Source of the DNA: JAKFWI01 sp031398975
GTDB taxonomy: Bacteria > Pseudomonadota > Alphaproteobacteria > Caulobacterales > Aquidulcibacteraceae
Direction of reading: 5' to 3'
DNA length: 28,168 nucleotides
NCBI GenBank assembly: GCA_031398975.1
Contig: JANNOI010000022.1
Coordinates: 1-28,168, forward strand
The stretch's first letter is position 1, and each line of letters begins with the position of its first letter. Made by a program: the position numbers and the translations under genes. Shown here piece after piece: positions 1 to 7,162 of this stretch. Under the pieces are notes generated by a model. That model was not told where the DNA came from. It did no database searches and saw only the letters and a list, made by a program, of their open reading frames with translations.

Positions 1-87
1 CACCAGCGCGTACATACCGTCACGGTCCCCGACCTTATAGATTTTCTCCTTTGGTTTCATCTTCTTGAGTGCAAGGTCGGTCAGCAC
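1..87 (-). CDS. int: Tyrosine site-specific integrase, N-terminal fragment (cut by window edge)
   Basis: On the minus strand a GTG at 87 opens a frame that runs off the left edge after 29 codons. The residues begin MLTDLALKKMKPKEKIYKV and continue with a GDRDGMYALV-like stretch. This is the typical start of the Arm-DNA-bind_3 (DUF4102) domain of P4/prophage-type tyrosine integrases, which binds arm-type att sites. The catalytic domain is outside the window. A purine-rich AGAAGGGG sits about 6 nt before the GTG, and the next in-frame stop upstream is close, so the start is well constrained. The gene lies just beyond the 3' end of guaA, on the same strand, which is the classical place for an integrase of an element inserted at guaA. 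Whether the rest of the gene is intact cannot be seen. Confidence 0.82.
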   Translation of the reverse strand, partial: MLTDLALKKMKPKEKIYKVGDRDGMYALV

Positions 88-129
88 GGGCGGCCCCTTC
101 TGGCGCAATTTTTCGAGTTCTCCAGCCCA

Positions 130-157
130 TTTTTACCGTCAACAAAAACACCGTCAA
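130..157 (-). promoter_or_regulatory. Candidate promoter of the integrase gene
   Basis: Reading leftward, TTGACG (152-157) is followed after 16 nt by TAAAAA (130-135). These match the housekeeping -35 and -10 boxes at 5/6 and 4/6 positions. The -10 lies about 43 nt before the integrase GTG at 87. Both boxes overlap two of the ACCGTCAA repeats, so integrase or excisionase binding could repress the promoter (inference). Confidence 0.45.
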
Positions 158-288
158 GTTTTGCCTTTTTTCACGTTATTTCTTATACTTAGACCGCATA
201 TGCGCGGTGTGCTTGAGTTTGGACGCCTGACGGTAAGGGCAAATCTCGGGGTTCGCGCTCGAAGCGATACCGTCAAAAACACCGTCAC
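135..288. repeat. ACCGTCA repeats, candidate arm-type integrase sites
   Basis: ACCGTCAA occurs at 135-142, 150-157 and 269-276, and ACCGTCAC at 281-288. An inverted copy (TGACGGTA) lies at 228-235. Two of the copies form similar pairs: ACCGTCAA followed a few A/C bases later by a second ACCGTCA. Such short repeated motifs between an integrase gene and its target site are typical arm-type binding sites. The stretch is also more AT-rich than the flanking genes, as att regions of mobile elements often are. The role is inferred; the repeats are visible. Confidence 0.55.
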
Positions 289-403
289 GTGTTTCCGCTT
301 GGCGGCGATCCTTGGCGATCGACACCGAGAGCTATTTTGTTGATTTTATGCGGTTTATAGGCTATTCAGCGAATGTTGGCGAAAGACGCCGAACCCTACT
401 GAA

Positions 404-1987
404 TCATTCCCACTCGATCGTCCCTGGCGGCTTGCTTGTCACGTCGTACACGACGCGGTTGACACCTTTGACTTCGTTGATGATGCGGGTGGCGGTGCGA
501 GCTAGGAAGGCCATGTCGAAGGGGTAGAAATCGGCGGTCATGCCGTCGGTGGAGGTTACGGCGCGCAGCGCGATGACTTCGTCATAGGTGCGCGCGTCAC
601 CCATCACGCCGACCGTCCGTACCGGGAGCAATACGGCGAAGGCCTGCCAGATGGCGTCGTAGAGGCCGGCGCGGCGGATCTCGTCGAGATAGATGTGATC
701 GGCCTCGCGTAGAATGCGTAGCCGTTGCTTCGTGATCGCGCCCGGCAGGCGGATGGCGAGGCCCGGACCCGGGAAGGGGTGGCGGCCGACGAAGCTTTCG
801 GCGAGCCCCAGTTCGCGCCCGAGCGCGCGCACTTCGTCCTTGAACAGATCGCGCAGCGGCTCCACCAGCGCCATGTTCATGCGCTCCGGCAGGCCCCCGA
901 CATTGTGGTGCGACTTGATCGTCACGGACGGGCCCCCGATGGCGGAGACGCTCTCGATCACGTCGGGATAGAGCGTGCCTTGGGCCAGAAAGTCGGCCCC
1001 GCCGATGGCCTTGGCTTCGGCCTCGAACACGTCGATGAACAATTTGCCGATGGTTTTTCGTTTCTGCTCCGGATCGGTCACGCCCTCGAGCGCGCCGAGA
1101 AACAGATCCTCGCTTCGCGCATGGCGCAGCGGGATGTTATAATGATCGCGGAACACGCGCACGACTTCTTCGCCCTCTTCCTTCCCGTCCGGGCTGAGGC
1201 GCATGAGGCCGGTGTCCACGAACACGCAGGTGAGCTGGTCCCCGATCGCCTCGTGGATCAACACCGCAGCGACCGAGGAATCGACCCCGCCCGACAAGCC
1301 GCACAAGACTTTGCCCGTTCCGACTTGCGCGCGAATGCGGGCGACCGCTTCCTGTCTGAACGCGGCCATGGTCCAATCGCCTTTGCAGCCGGCGATCGTA
1401 TGGGTGAAGTTGCGCAGCAGGGCCGCGCCATCCGGCGTGTGCATGACTTCGGGATGGAACATCACCGAAAAAAAGCGCCGCGCCTCGTCGGACGCCACCG
1501 CGAAGGGCGCGTTCTCCGAAACCGCCTTGACCGAGAAGCCCGCCGGCAGCGCAGTGACGCGGTCGCCATGGCTCATCCAGACCGGGTATCGTCCGCCCAC
1601 GGACCACACGCCCGCAAACAACGCCGAGTCCGCCGCGATCGTGACGTCGGCCCGCCCGAACTCGCGCGCATGGCCGGCCTCCACCGCACCCCCGAGCTGC
1701 ACCGCCATCGTCTGCTGGCCGTAGCAGATCGCCAGCACCGGCGCGCCGAGTTCGAACACCGCTTGCGGGGCGCGCGGGGACGGCGCGTCGATCACGCTCG
1801 CGGGGCCCCCGGAGAGGATCACCGCCTTGGGCGCAAAGCCTGCGGCCAGGGTTTCGGCGGCCTTGTTGTAGGGGTGGATCTCGCAATAGACGCCGCTCTC
1901 GCGCACCCGGCGGGCGATGAGCTGGGTGAGCTGGGAGCCGAAATCGACGATCAGGACGCGGTCGTGCTGGGAAGGAATCGAAGACAT
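404..1987 (-). CDS. guaA: GMP synthase (glutamine-hydrolysing)
   Basis: GuaA converts XMP to GMP using ATP and glutamine in the cytosol, the last step of guanine nucleotide synthesis. The 527-residue product has the class I glutamine amidotransferase domain first (nucleophile Cys88 in AICYGQQ; His178 and Glu180 in FHPE). The ATP pyrophosphatase domain follows (PP-loop SGGVDSS, residues 232-238), then the dimerisation domain ending in PPGTIEWE. The length is normal for the family. I chose the ATG at 1987 because the protein then starts a few residues before the conserved VLIVDFGSQ. An in-frame TTG at 2023 is possible but has its purine-rich stretch too close. The gene follows guaB and rsmB on the same strand. 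Its 3' end appears to be the insertion target of the element at the left edge, with the reading frame intact. Confidence 0.97.
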   Translation of the reverse strand: MSSIPSQHDRVLIVDFGSQLTQLIARRVRESGVYCEIHPYNKAAETLAAGFAPKAVILSGGPASVIDAPSPRAPQAVFELGAPVLAICYGQQTMAVQLGGAVEAGHAREFGRADVTIAADSALFAGVWSVGGRYPVWMSHGDRVTALPAGFSVKAVSENAPFAVASDEARRFFSVMFHPEVMHTPDGAALLRNFTHTIAGCKGDWTMAAFRQEAVARIRAQVGTGKVLCGLSGGVDSSVAAVLIHEAIGDQLTCVFVDTGLMRLSPDGKEEGEEVVRVFRDHYNIPLRHARSEDLFLGALEGVTDPEQKRKTIGKLFIDVFEAEAKAIGGADFLAQGTLYPDVIESVSAIGGPSVTIKSHHNVGGLPERMNMALVEPLRDLFKDEVRALGRELGLAESFVGRHPFPGPGLAIRLPGAITKQRLRILREADHIYLDEIRRAGLYDAIWQAFAVLLPVRTVGVMGDARTYDEVIALRAVTSTDGMTADFYPFDMAFLARTATRIINEVKGVNRVVYDVTSKPPGTIEWE

Positions 1988-2053
1988 CGGAGTAGATGGC
2001 GCTCGAGGGGGGCGGCTCGTCAATTCTCCAAAGGCGCGCGGTTTGGCTTAAGC

Positions 2054-3364
2054 CTACACCATGATCATCCCGCGCCGGCGCAGGCCCGCGAGAAAAAATC
2101 CGTCGCAGCCGGTCCGGGCGGGGCTGAGCAGCAGGCCCGGCCCCCGCACCCGGGCGCGCTCCATGAGGCGGCGCGCGGGGCCGGGGCCGAGGGCGTCCCC
2201 GGCCATGAGGTCGGGCGCGAGCGGCTCAAAGCCCGGCGTGCGGGCGAGGAAGGCGAGCGCCTGATCCTCGTTTTCTTCCGGCAAGACCGAGCAGGTGGCG
2301 TAGAGCAGCAGCCCGCCGGGCTTGACCAGAGGGGCCGCCCGATCGAGCGCCTGCGCCTGATCGGCGCGGCGCGCGGCGAGCGCGTTGGGCCGCAGGCGCC
2401 ATTTCGCGTCCGGGCGGCGGCGCCAGACGCCCGACCCGGTGCACGGCGCGTCCACCAGGACGAGGTCGAGCTTGCCGGCGAGGTCCTCGAGGGTTGCGCC
2501 GGCGGGGCGCACCTGCACGTTGCGGGCGCCGGCGCGCTTCAGGCGGTCAAAGATCGGGGCGAGGCGGTTGCGGTCAATGTCATGGGCGTAGATCTGGCCT
2601 GCGTTTTCCATCTGGGCGGCGAGCGCCAGCGTCTTGCCGCCCGCCCCCGCGCACACATCGGCGACCTGCATGCCAGGCCTGGCCCCCGACAGCGCGACCG
2701 CGAGCTGGGAGGCCTCGTCCTGCACCTCCACCCAGCCCCTCAGAAACGCGGGGTTGGTCTCGAGGGCGGGAGCGCGCCGCCAGCCCTGCGCGGCCGGCAC
2801 GCGCAAGCCCAAGGGCGCGAGCGGGGTCTCGCCGGCGCCCAGGCCCTCCAGCGCCTTCAGCGCCTTCTCCCGCGCCGCCTTCAGCGTGTTCACCCGCAGG
2901 TCGAGCGGGGCGCGTGCGGAGAAGGCCTGCCCCTCGGCGACCGCGTCCGCGCCGAAGGCGCGCTCGAACCGGGGCCACAGCCATTCCGGCACGTCCGCGC
3001 AGGCCCAATCGGGCGCGCCGGGCGGCATGGGGCGCGCCAGCGCTGCGCGTTCGGCTTCGCTGAGCGGCTCGGGGCCGTGGAGGGCGGGATCGCACAGCGC
3101 AGCGATTTCGTCAGGGCTTAGGTCCCAATCGGCGAGGGTTGCGAGCAGGTGCGCGCGGGGCGCCTCGCTTTCCATCCGCGCGGCGTGGGACAGGCGCTTG
3201 CGCAGCGCGTCATGCACGAGATTGCCGATGCCCGCGCGGTCGCTGGAGCCCGCGAAGCGGTGCGCGAGGCCCCAATCCTTCAGCGCCTCCGCCGCCGGAC
3301 GCTTGCGCGCGTCGATATCGGCGAGCACCTCGATCGCGGCCTGGACGCGCGCGCCGGGCCTCAT
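2054..3364 (-). CDS. RsmB/NOP-family rRNA (cytosine-C5) methyltransferase
   Basis: This 436-residue protein is an RNA m5C methyltransferase of the RsmB/NOL1/NOP2 family; RsmB itself modifies 16S rRNA C967. Visible motifs are the SAM-binding loop DVCAGAGGKT (236-245), motif IV DAPCTGSG with Cys308, and motif VI ATCSV with Cys358, the cysteine expected to attack the base. The N-terminal ~150 residues are helical and resemble the alphaproteobacterial version of the NusB-like RNA-binding part. The ATG at 3364 lies 15 nt after the guaB stop, and guaA follows 66 nt downstream, so the three genes probably form one transcript. Family membership is certain. The exact target base is inferred, so no symbol is given. 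Confidence 0.92.
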   Translation of the reverse strand: MRPGARVQAAIEVLADIDARKRPAAEALKDWGLAHRFAGSSDRAGIGNLVHDALRKRLSHAARMESEAPRAHLLATLADWDLSPDEIAALCDPALHGPEPLSEAERAALARPMPPGAPDWACADVPEWLWPRFERAFGADAVAEGQAFSARAPLDLRVNTLKAAREKALKALEGLGAGETPLAPLGLRVPAAQGWRRAPALETNPAFLRGWVEVQDEASQLAVALSGARPGMQVADVCAGAGGKTLALAAQMENAGQIYAHDIDRNRLAPIFDRLKRAGARNVQVRPAGATLEDLAGKLDLVLVDAPCTGSGVWRRRPDAKWRLRPNALAARRADQAQALDRAAPLVKPGGLLLYATCSVLPEENEDQALAFLARTPGFEPLAPDLMAGDALGPGPARRLMERARVRGPGLLLSPARTGCDGFFLAGLRRRGMIMV

Positions 3365-3379
3365 GGGCGCCGCCCTGCT

Positions 3380-4840
3380 CTACCCGCCAAGGGGATAATT
3401 CGGGGCCTCGCGGGTGATGGCGACGTCATGGACATGGCTTTCCCGGAGGCCCGCGGCCGAGATCTTGACGAAGCGGGCATTGGCGCGCAGCGCTTGAAGG
3501 GAGCGCGCCCCGGTATACCCCATCGCCGCGCGCAGGCCGCCCACGAGCTGATGCACGATCGCGGCGGCGGGGCCCTTGAACGGCACCTGCCCCTCGATGC
3601 CCTCCGGCACCAGCTTCATCTGGTCGGTGACTTCCTTCTGGAAGTACCGGTCCGCAGAGCCGCGCGCCATGGCGCCGAGGCTGCCCATGCCGCGATAAGC
3701 CTTGTAGGAGCGGCCCTGATACAGGAACACCTCGCCCGGGCTTTCTTCCGACCCTGCCAGCAGCGACCCGATCATCGCCACTTCCGCGCCCGCCGCCAGC
3801 GCCTTGGCTAGATCCCCGGAGAATTTCACCCCGCCATCGGCGATCACGGGGACATCGGCTTTCCGGGCGGCTTCGGCGGCGTCAAGGATGGCGGTGAGCT
3901 GGGGCACGCCGACGCCGGCGACGATCCGGGTCGTGCAGATCGAGCCCGGCCCGATTCCCACCTTCACCGCGTCCGCCCCCGCATCGATCAGCGCCTTCGC
4001 GCCATCGGCGGTGGCGACATTGCCGGCGATCACCTGCACCTGATTGGACAGGCGCTTGACCCGCTCCACCGCCTCGAGAACCGGGCGCGAATGGCCATGG
4101 GCGGTGTCGATCACCAGCACGTCCACGCCCGCCTCGATCAGCGCCAGCGAGCGCTCATGGCCCGCCTCGCCCACCGTCGAGGCCGCGCCCACGCGCAGGC
4201 GGCCCTGCTCGTCCTTCGCGGCGTTCGGGTGGGAGAGCGCCTTCTCCATGTCCTTCACGGTGATCAGGCCGACGCAGCGCCCAGCCTCGTCCACCACAAC
4301 CAGGCGTTCGATCCGGTGCTTGTGCAGCAGGCGGCGCGCCTCGTCCTCGGACGCGCCCTCCCGGACGGCGACGACCTCCTTGGTCATCAAAGCGGCCACG
4401 CTCTCGTTCAGATCACCGGCGAAGCGGGTGTCGCGATTGGTGATGATGCCCACGAGGCGCTTGCCCGCCCCCTGCACCACCGGCACGCCCGAGATCTGGT
4501 GGCGCGCGCGCAAGGCGAGCACGTCCGCCAGCGTGGCGGAGGCCTCGATCGTCACCGGATTGATCACCATGCCGCTTTCGAAGCGCTTGACGCGGCGCAC
4601 CTCCTCGGCCTGCTGGGCGATATCGAGATTGCGGTGCACGACGCCGAGCCCGCCCGCCTGCGCCATGACGATGGCCATGCGCGCCTCGGTCACGGTGTCC
4701 ATCGCCGCCGAAATCAGGGGGATATTGAGCGCGATGGTGCGGGTGAGGCGGGTGCGGGTGTCGGCGTCGGCGGGCAGGACATCGGAATGGCGCGGCTCGA
4801 GGAGCACGTCATCGAAGGTCAGCGCTTCGCGGATCACCAT
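3380..4840 (-). CDS. guaB: IMP dehydrogenase
   Basis: GuaB oxidises IMP to XMP with NAD+, the committed step to GMP; guaA two genes downstream performs the next step. The 486-residue product starts with the conserved MVIREALTFDDVLLEP. It carries a CBS-domain pair inserted at about residues 93-205 and the catalytic loop GIGPGSICTTR with nucleophile Cys302. The phosphate-binding and flap segments also follow (GSLLAGSEESPGE, YRGMGSLGAM, VPEGIEG). The length equals that of typical bacterial IMPDH. The minus-strand order guaB-rsmB-guaA suggests an operon. The small gap to rlmE (about 50 nt) leaves open whether transcription also enters from the ppx-rlmE pair. Confidence 0.98.
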   Translation of the reverse strand: MVIREALTFDDVLLEPRHSDVLPADADTRTRLTRTIALNIPLISAAMDTVTEARMAIVMAQAGGLGVVHRNLDIAQQAEEVRRVKRFESGMVINPVTIEASATLADVLALRARHQISGVPVVQGAGKRLVGIITNRDTRFAGDLNESVAALMTKEVVAVREGASEDEARRLLHKHRIERLVVVDEAGRCVGLITVKDMEKALSHPNAAKDEQGRLRVGAASTVGEAGHERSLALIEAGVDVLVIDTAHGHSRPVLEAVERVKRLSNQVQVIAGNVATADGAKALIDAGADAVKVGIGPGSICTTRIVAGVGVPQLTAILDAAEAARKADVPVIADGGVKFSGDLAKALAAGAEVAMIGSLLAGSEESPGEVFLYQGRSYKAYRGMGSLGAMARGSADRYFQKEVTDQMKLVPEGIEGQVPFKGPAAAIVHQLVGGLRAAMGYTGARSLQALRANARFVKISAAGLRESHVHDVAITREAPNYPLGG

Positions 4841-4892
4841 GACGAGGACGTAAAGATTCGGGCGCCGCTTGGCAAGCGGCCCGCGCCGCCGC

Positions 4893-5630
4893 TCATTCGC
4901 CGCGAAAGCCCTTGGCGATCACGAACACTTCGGGGCTCTCCTGGCGGCTGGCGGGCGGCTTGGCGTGGCGCACCTCGGCGAAGGCGCGCTTGAGGCGGGC
5001 CAGCAGCGCGGCGTCGAGCCCGCCCTGGAAGGCCTTGGTCACGAACGCGCCCCCGGGCGCAAGCGCGCGCAACGCGAATTCAGCCGCGGCTTCGGCGAGC
5101 GCGCCGGTCTTGATCTGGTCGGTCGGGCGGTGGCCGGTCGTGTTGGCCGCCATGTCGGAGAGGACGATTTCGGGCGCGCCCCCCAGGGCTGCGCGCATCG
5201 CCTCCGCCACCGCCTGATCGAGAAAATCGCCCAGCACGAACACCGCCCCCGCGAGCGGATCGATCGGCAAAAGATCCACCCCCACCACCTTGCGGGCCCC
5301 GCGCGCGAGCGCGGCTTGCGTCCACGAGCCTGGCGCAGCGCCAAGATCGACCACCAGCGCGCCCGGCCGCAGAAAGCCGAAACGGTCGTCGAGTTCGATC
5401 AGCTTGAAGGCCGCCCGCGCCCGCCACCCCTGGCTCTTGGCCTGGCGCACATAAGGGTCGTTGAGCTGGCGATCGAGCCAGCGGCGCGAGGATTCGGTGC
5501 GCGTGCGCTTGGGATCGACGCTCTCGCCGCCGCCGCCGCGCATCTCGCCCGGCGACGCAAGCGGCTTGCGCAAGCCCCGACGCGGCGTCTCTTCGGGCGC
5601 GCCGGCGCGCGGAGGCCGGGTTTTCCTCAC
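4893..5630 (-). CDS. rlmE: 23S rRNA (uridine-2'-O)-methyltransferase RlmE (FtsJ/RrmJ)
   Basis: RlmE 2'-O-methylates U2552 in the A-loop of 23S rRNA during late 50S assembly. The diagnostic RWLDRQLNDPYVRQAKSQGW segment opens the enzyme domain. It is followed by the SAM loop VVDLGAAPGSW, the LSDMAANTTGHRPTD segment with the catalytic Asp, and the FVTKAFQGG region with the catalytic Lys. The chosen start is a GTG at 5630 that overlaps the upstream ppx stop as GTGA, giving 245 residues with a basic N-terminal tail, as is common in alphaproteobacterial RlmE. An ATG at 5543 (216 residues) is the alternative. The overlap implies translational coupling to ppx. Confidence 0.93.
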   Translation of the reverse strand: MRKTRPPRAGAPEETPRRGLRKPLASPGEMRGGGGESVDPKRTRTESSRRWLDRQLNDPYVRQAKSQGWRARAAFKLIELDDRFGFLRPGALVVDLGAAPGSWTQAALARGARKVVGVDLLPIDPLAGAVFVLGDFLDQAVAEAMRAALGGAPEIVLSDMAANTTGHRPTDQIKTGALAEAAAEFALRALAPGGAFVTKAFQGGLDAALLARLKRAFAEVRHAKPPASRQESPEVFVIAKGFRGE

Positions 5631-6643
5631 CCCGCGCCCGCGCGCGCTTGCGCCGTCATCTGGGTGAGGAGGCCCTCGCGGAGCCCGCGGTCGGCCACGC
5701 GCACACGCTCGGCCGGCCAGTGCGAGAAGATCGCCTCCAGGATCGCCGCGCCGGGCAGCACCAGATCGGCGCGCTGGGGGCCGATGCAGGGATGGGCCGC
5801 GCGCCCGCCCGCATCGAGGCTGCGCAGATAGGCGCTCGCCTCGCGCGTTTGCGCCACGCTCATCCAAAGGCCGTCGATGCGGGCGCGCTGGTAGCGCGGC
5901 AGGCGCAGCGACACCCCCGCCAGGCTCGTCACCGTGCCGGAGGCGCCGATATAATGCACAAGCGGGTCCGCGAAGGCCTTGCGCAGGCGCTCGGCGCCGC
6001 GAAAGTCGGCCAGCGCCGCCCCCGCTTGCGCGGCCATCCGGGCGAAGCCCTCCGGCTTCCCCGCCGCCGCGCCGAACTCCTCCGCGAGGCTCACGACGCC
6101 CACCGGCAGGGACACCCATTCCGCGATCCGGGTCCCGCCCGCGCCGTCTTCCTCGACCCAGGAAAGCTCCGTGGAGCCCCCGCCCACATCCACCACCAGC
6201 GCCAGGGGCGCGCGCGGATCCTTCAGCGCGGCGCAGCCCAAAACCGAAAGTTCCGCCTCCTCGCGCGGGGTGATGATCGCGAAGTCGAGGCCCGTCTCCT
6301 GCCGCACTTGGGCGAGGAATTCCTGGCCGTTTGCAGCCGCCCGGCACGCCTGCGTGGCCACGCAGCGCACCGCCGCCACGCCGCGCTCGGCGATCTTGGC
6401 GGCGCACACGCGCAGCGCCTGCAGCGCCCGCGCCATCGCCGGCGCGCCCAACCGCCCCGAGGCCTTGAGCCCTTCTCCGAGGCGCACGAGGTCGGAGTGG
6501 GAATCCACCACCCGGAATGTCGCGCCCTCCGGCTCTGCGATCAGCAGCCGGCAATTATTGGTGCCGAGATCGACCGCCGCGTACGCGCGCCCGGCCCCGC
6601 CCCCGGCGCGCGTCCGCGCTCCGGACCGCAACCATTGTGTCAT
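5627..6643 (-). CDS. Ppx/GppA-family phosphatase
   Basis: This 338-residue protein belongs to the ASKHA exopolyphosphatase/guanosine pentaphosphate phosphatase family. Phosphate-binding loops are visible at AAVDLGTNNCRLL (about 22-34) and VVDVGGGSTELSW (about 150-162), with the IITPREEAELS segment between them. It lacks the long C-terminal HD-like domain of E. coli Ppx, so it is the short form frequent in alphaproteobacteria. Substrate (polyP or pppGpp) cannot be decided from sequence. The ATG at 6643 fits the start of the fold; an upstream in-frame TTG at 6712 would add 23 residues without conserved features. The stop overlaps the rlmE GTG by 4 nt. It is divergent from hspQ. Confidence 0.9.
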   Translation of the reverse strand: MTQWLRSGARTRAGGGAGRAYAAVDLGTNNCRLLIAEPEGATFRVVDSHSDLVRLGEGLKASGRLGAPAMARALQALRVCAAKIAERGVAAVRCVATQACRAAANGQEFLAQVRQETGLDFAIITPREEAELSVLGCAALKDPRAPLALVVDVGGGSTELSWVEEDGAGGTRIAEWVSLPVGVVSLAEEFGAAAGKPEGFARMAAQAGAALADFRGAERLRKAFADPLVHYIGASGTVTSLAGVSLRLPRYQRARIDGLWMSVAQTREASAYLRSLDAGGRAAHPCIGPQRADLVLPGAAILEAIFSHWPAERVRVADRGLREGLLTQMTAQARAGAG

Positions 6644-6751
6644 TGGATCGTCCGAACGGTTCAGAATTTGCCGCGGAGCCAGCCTTGCGGAGGCGAGCAG
6701 CCTCGCAAACAAGCCTTAGAGTTTAGCACGCGCGCGGCTCGAAGCCAGCGG

Positions 6752-6777
6752 GGAACGGGTGCGCTTGCGAAGGCGTT
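6752..6777 (+). promoter_or_regulatory. EcfG-type (general stress) promoter of hspQ
   Basis: GGAAC (6752-6756) and CGTT (6774-6777) are separated by 17 nt and point toward hspQ, whose ATG is 52 nt beyond the -10 box. GGAAC-N16/17-CGTT is the established consensus for the alphaproteobacterial general stress sigma factor EcfG/SigT. A member of that family is encoded at 17292 in this window. The sequence match is direct; use by that sigma factor is inferred. Confidence 0.6.
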
Positions 6778-6828
6778 GATCCACGCCTATTTGCGGAAGG
6801 TAGTGTTCTACCGACTGGAGTTGTGGAG

Positions 6829-7152
6829 ATGCGTGAAGCAAAATTCTCTCTCGGCCAAGTCGTTCGCCATCGCCGCTTCCCCTTTCGCGGCGTTATATTT
6901 GACGTCGACCCCGAGTTTCAGAACACAGAGGAATGGTGGGAGGCGATTCCGGAAGCTTTGCGGCCGAGCCGGAACCAGCCCTTCTATCATTTGCTTGCCG
7001 AGAACGAGGACAGCCACTACGTGGCCTATGTTTCCGAACAGAACCTGACCGCGGACGAAACCGGCGAACCGGTGGACCACCCGCAGGCAAAGGCGCTGTT
7101 CGGCGCGTACGCGGACGGGCGCTACAAGCTGCGCGAGCACGTGGTGAACTGA
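6829..7152 (+). CDS. hspQ: Heat shock protein HspQ
   Basis: HspQ is a small hemimethylated-DNA-binding-type protein known in enterobacteria as a heat-shock factor that modulates Lon protease specificity. The 107-residue product shows the family signature: AKFSLGQVVRHRRFPFRGVI near the start, then EEWWEAIPEALRP, QPFYHLLAENED and YVAYVSEQNL. I chose the ATG at 6829 over the in-frame GTG at 6823 because CTGGAG ends 8 nt before the ATG and the family begins with M-R-x-AKF. The gene is divergent from ppx and convergent with astB (10 nt between stops). The upstream EcfG-type box suggests general-stress control rather than, or besides, sigma-32. Confidence 0.95.
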   Translation: MREAKFSLGQVVRHRRFPFRGVIFDVDPEFQNTEEWWEAIPEALRPSRNQPFYHLLAENEDSHYVAYVSEQNLTADETGEPVDHPQAKALFGAYADGRYKLREHVVN

Positions 7153-7162
7153 ACCCGGCGGC

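Larger units (their letters stand above)
88..403. other. Gene-free junction between integrase and guaA (probable att region)
   Basis: This 316-nt stretch contains no convincing gene on either strand. It holds the integrase promoter candidate and the ACCGTCA repeats, is AT-richer than the chromosomal genes to the right, and ends at the guaA stop codon. The core crossover is expected within the last codons of guaA (about 404-430) by analogy with other guaA-integrated elements. The second att copy that would prove this lies outside the window. Confidence 0.5.

Noticed and set aside
376..392. Small hairpin just after guaA as a terminator
   Set aside because: Only six weak pairs and no T-run in the direction of guaA transcription.
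1988..2023. Longer guaA product from a TTG at 2023
   Set aside because: The purine-rich stretch is only ~2 nt from the TTG and the added residues are not conserved in GMP synthases.
725..3121. Very long open frame on the plus strand opposite guaA and rsmB
   Set aside because: It is antisense to two certain genes, is extremely rich in Arg/Ala/Gly/His and shows no domain. It is a by-product of high GC in the third codon position.
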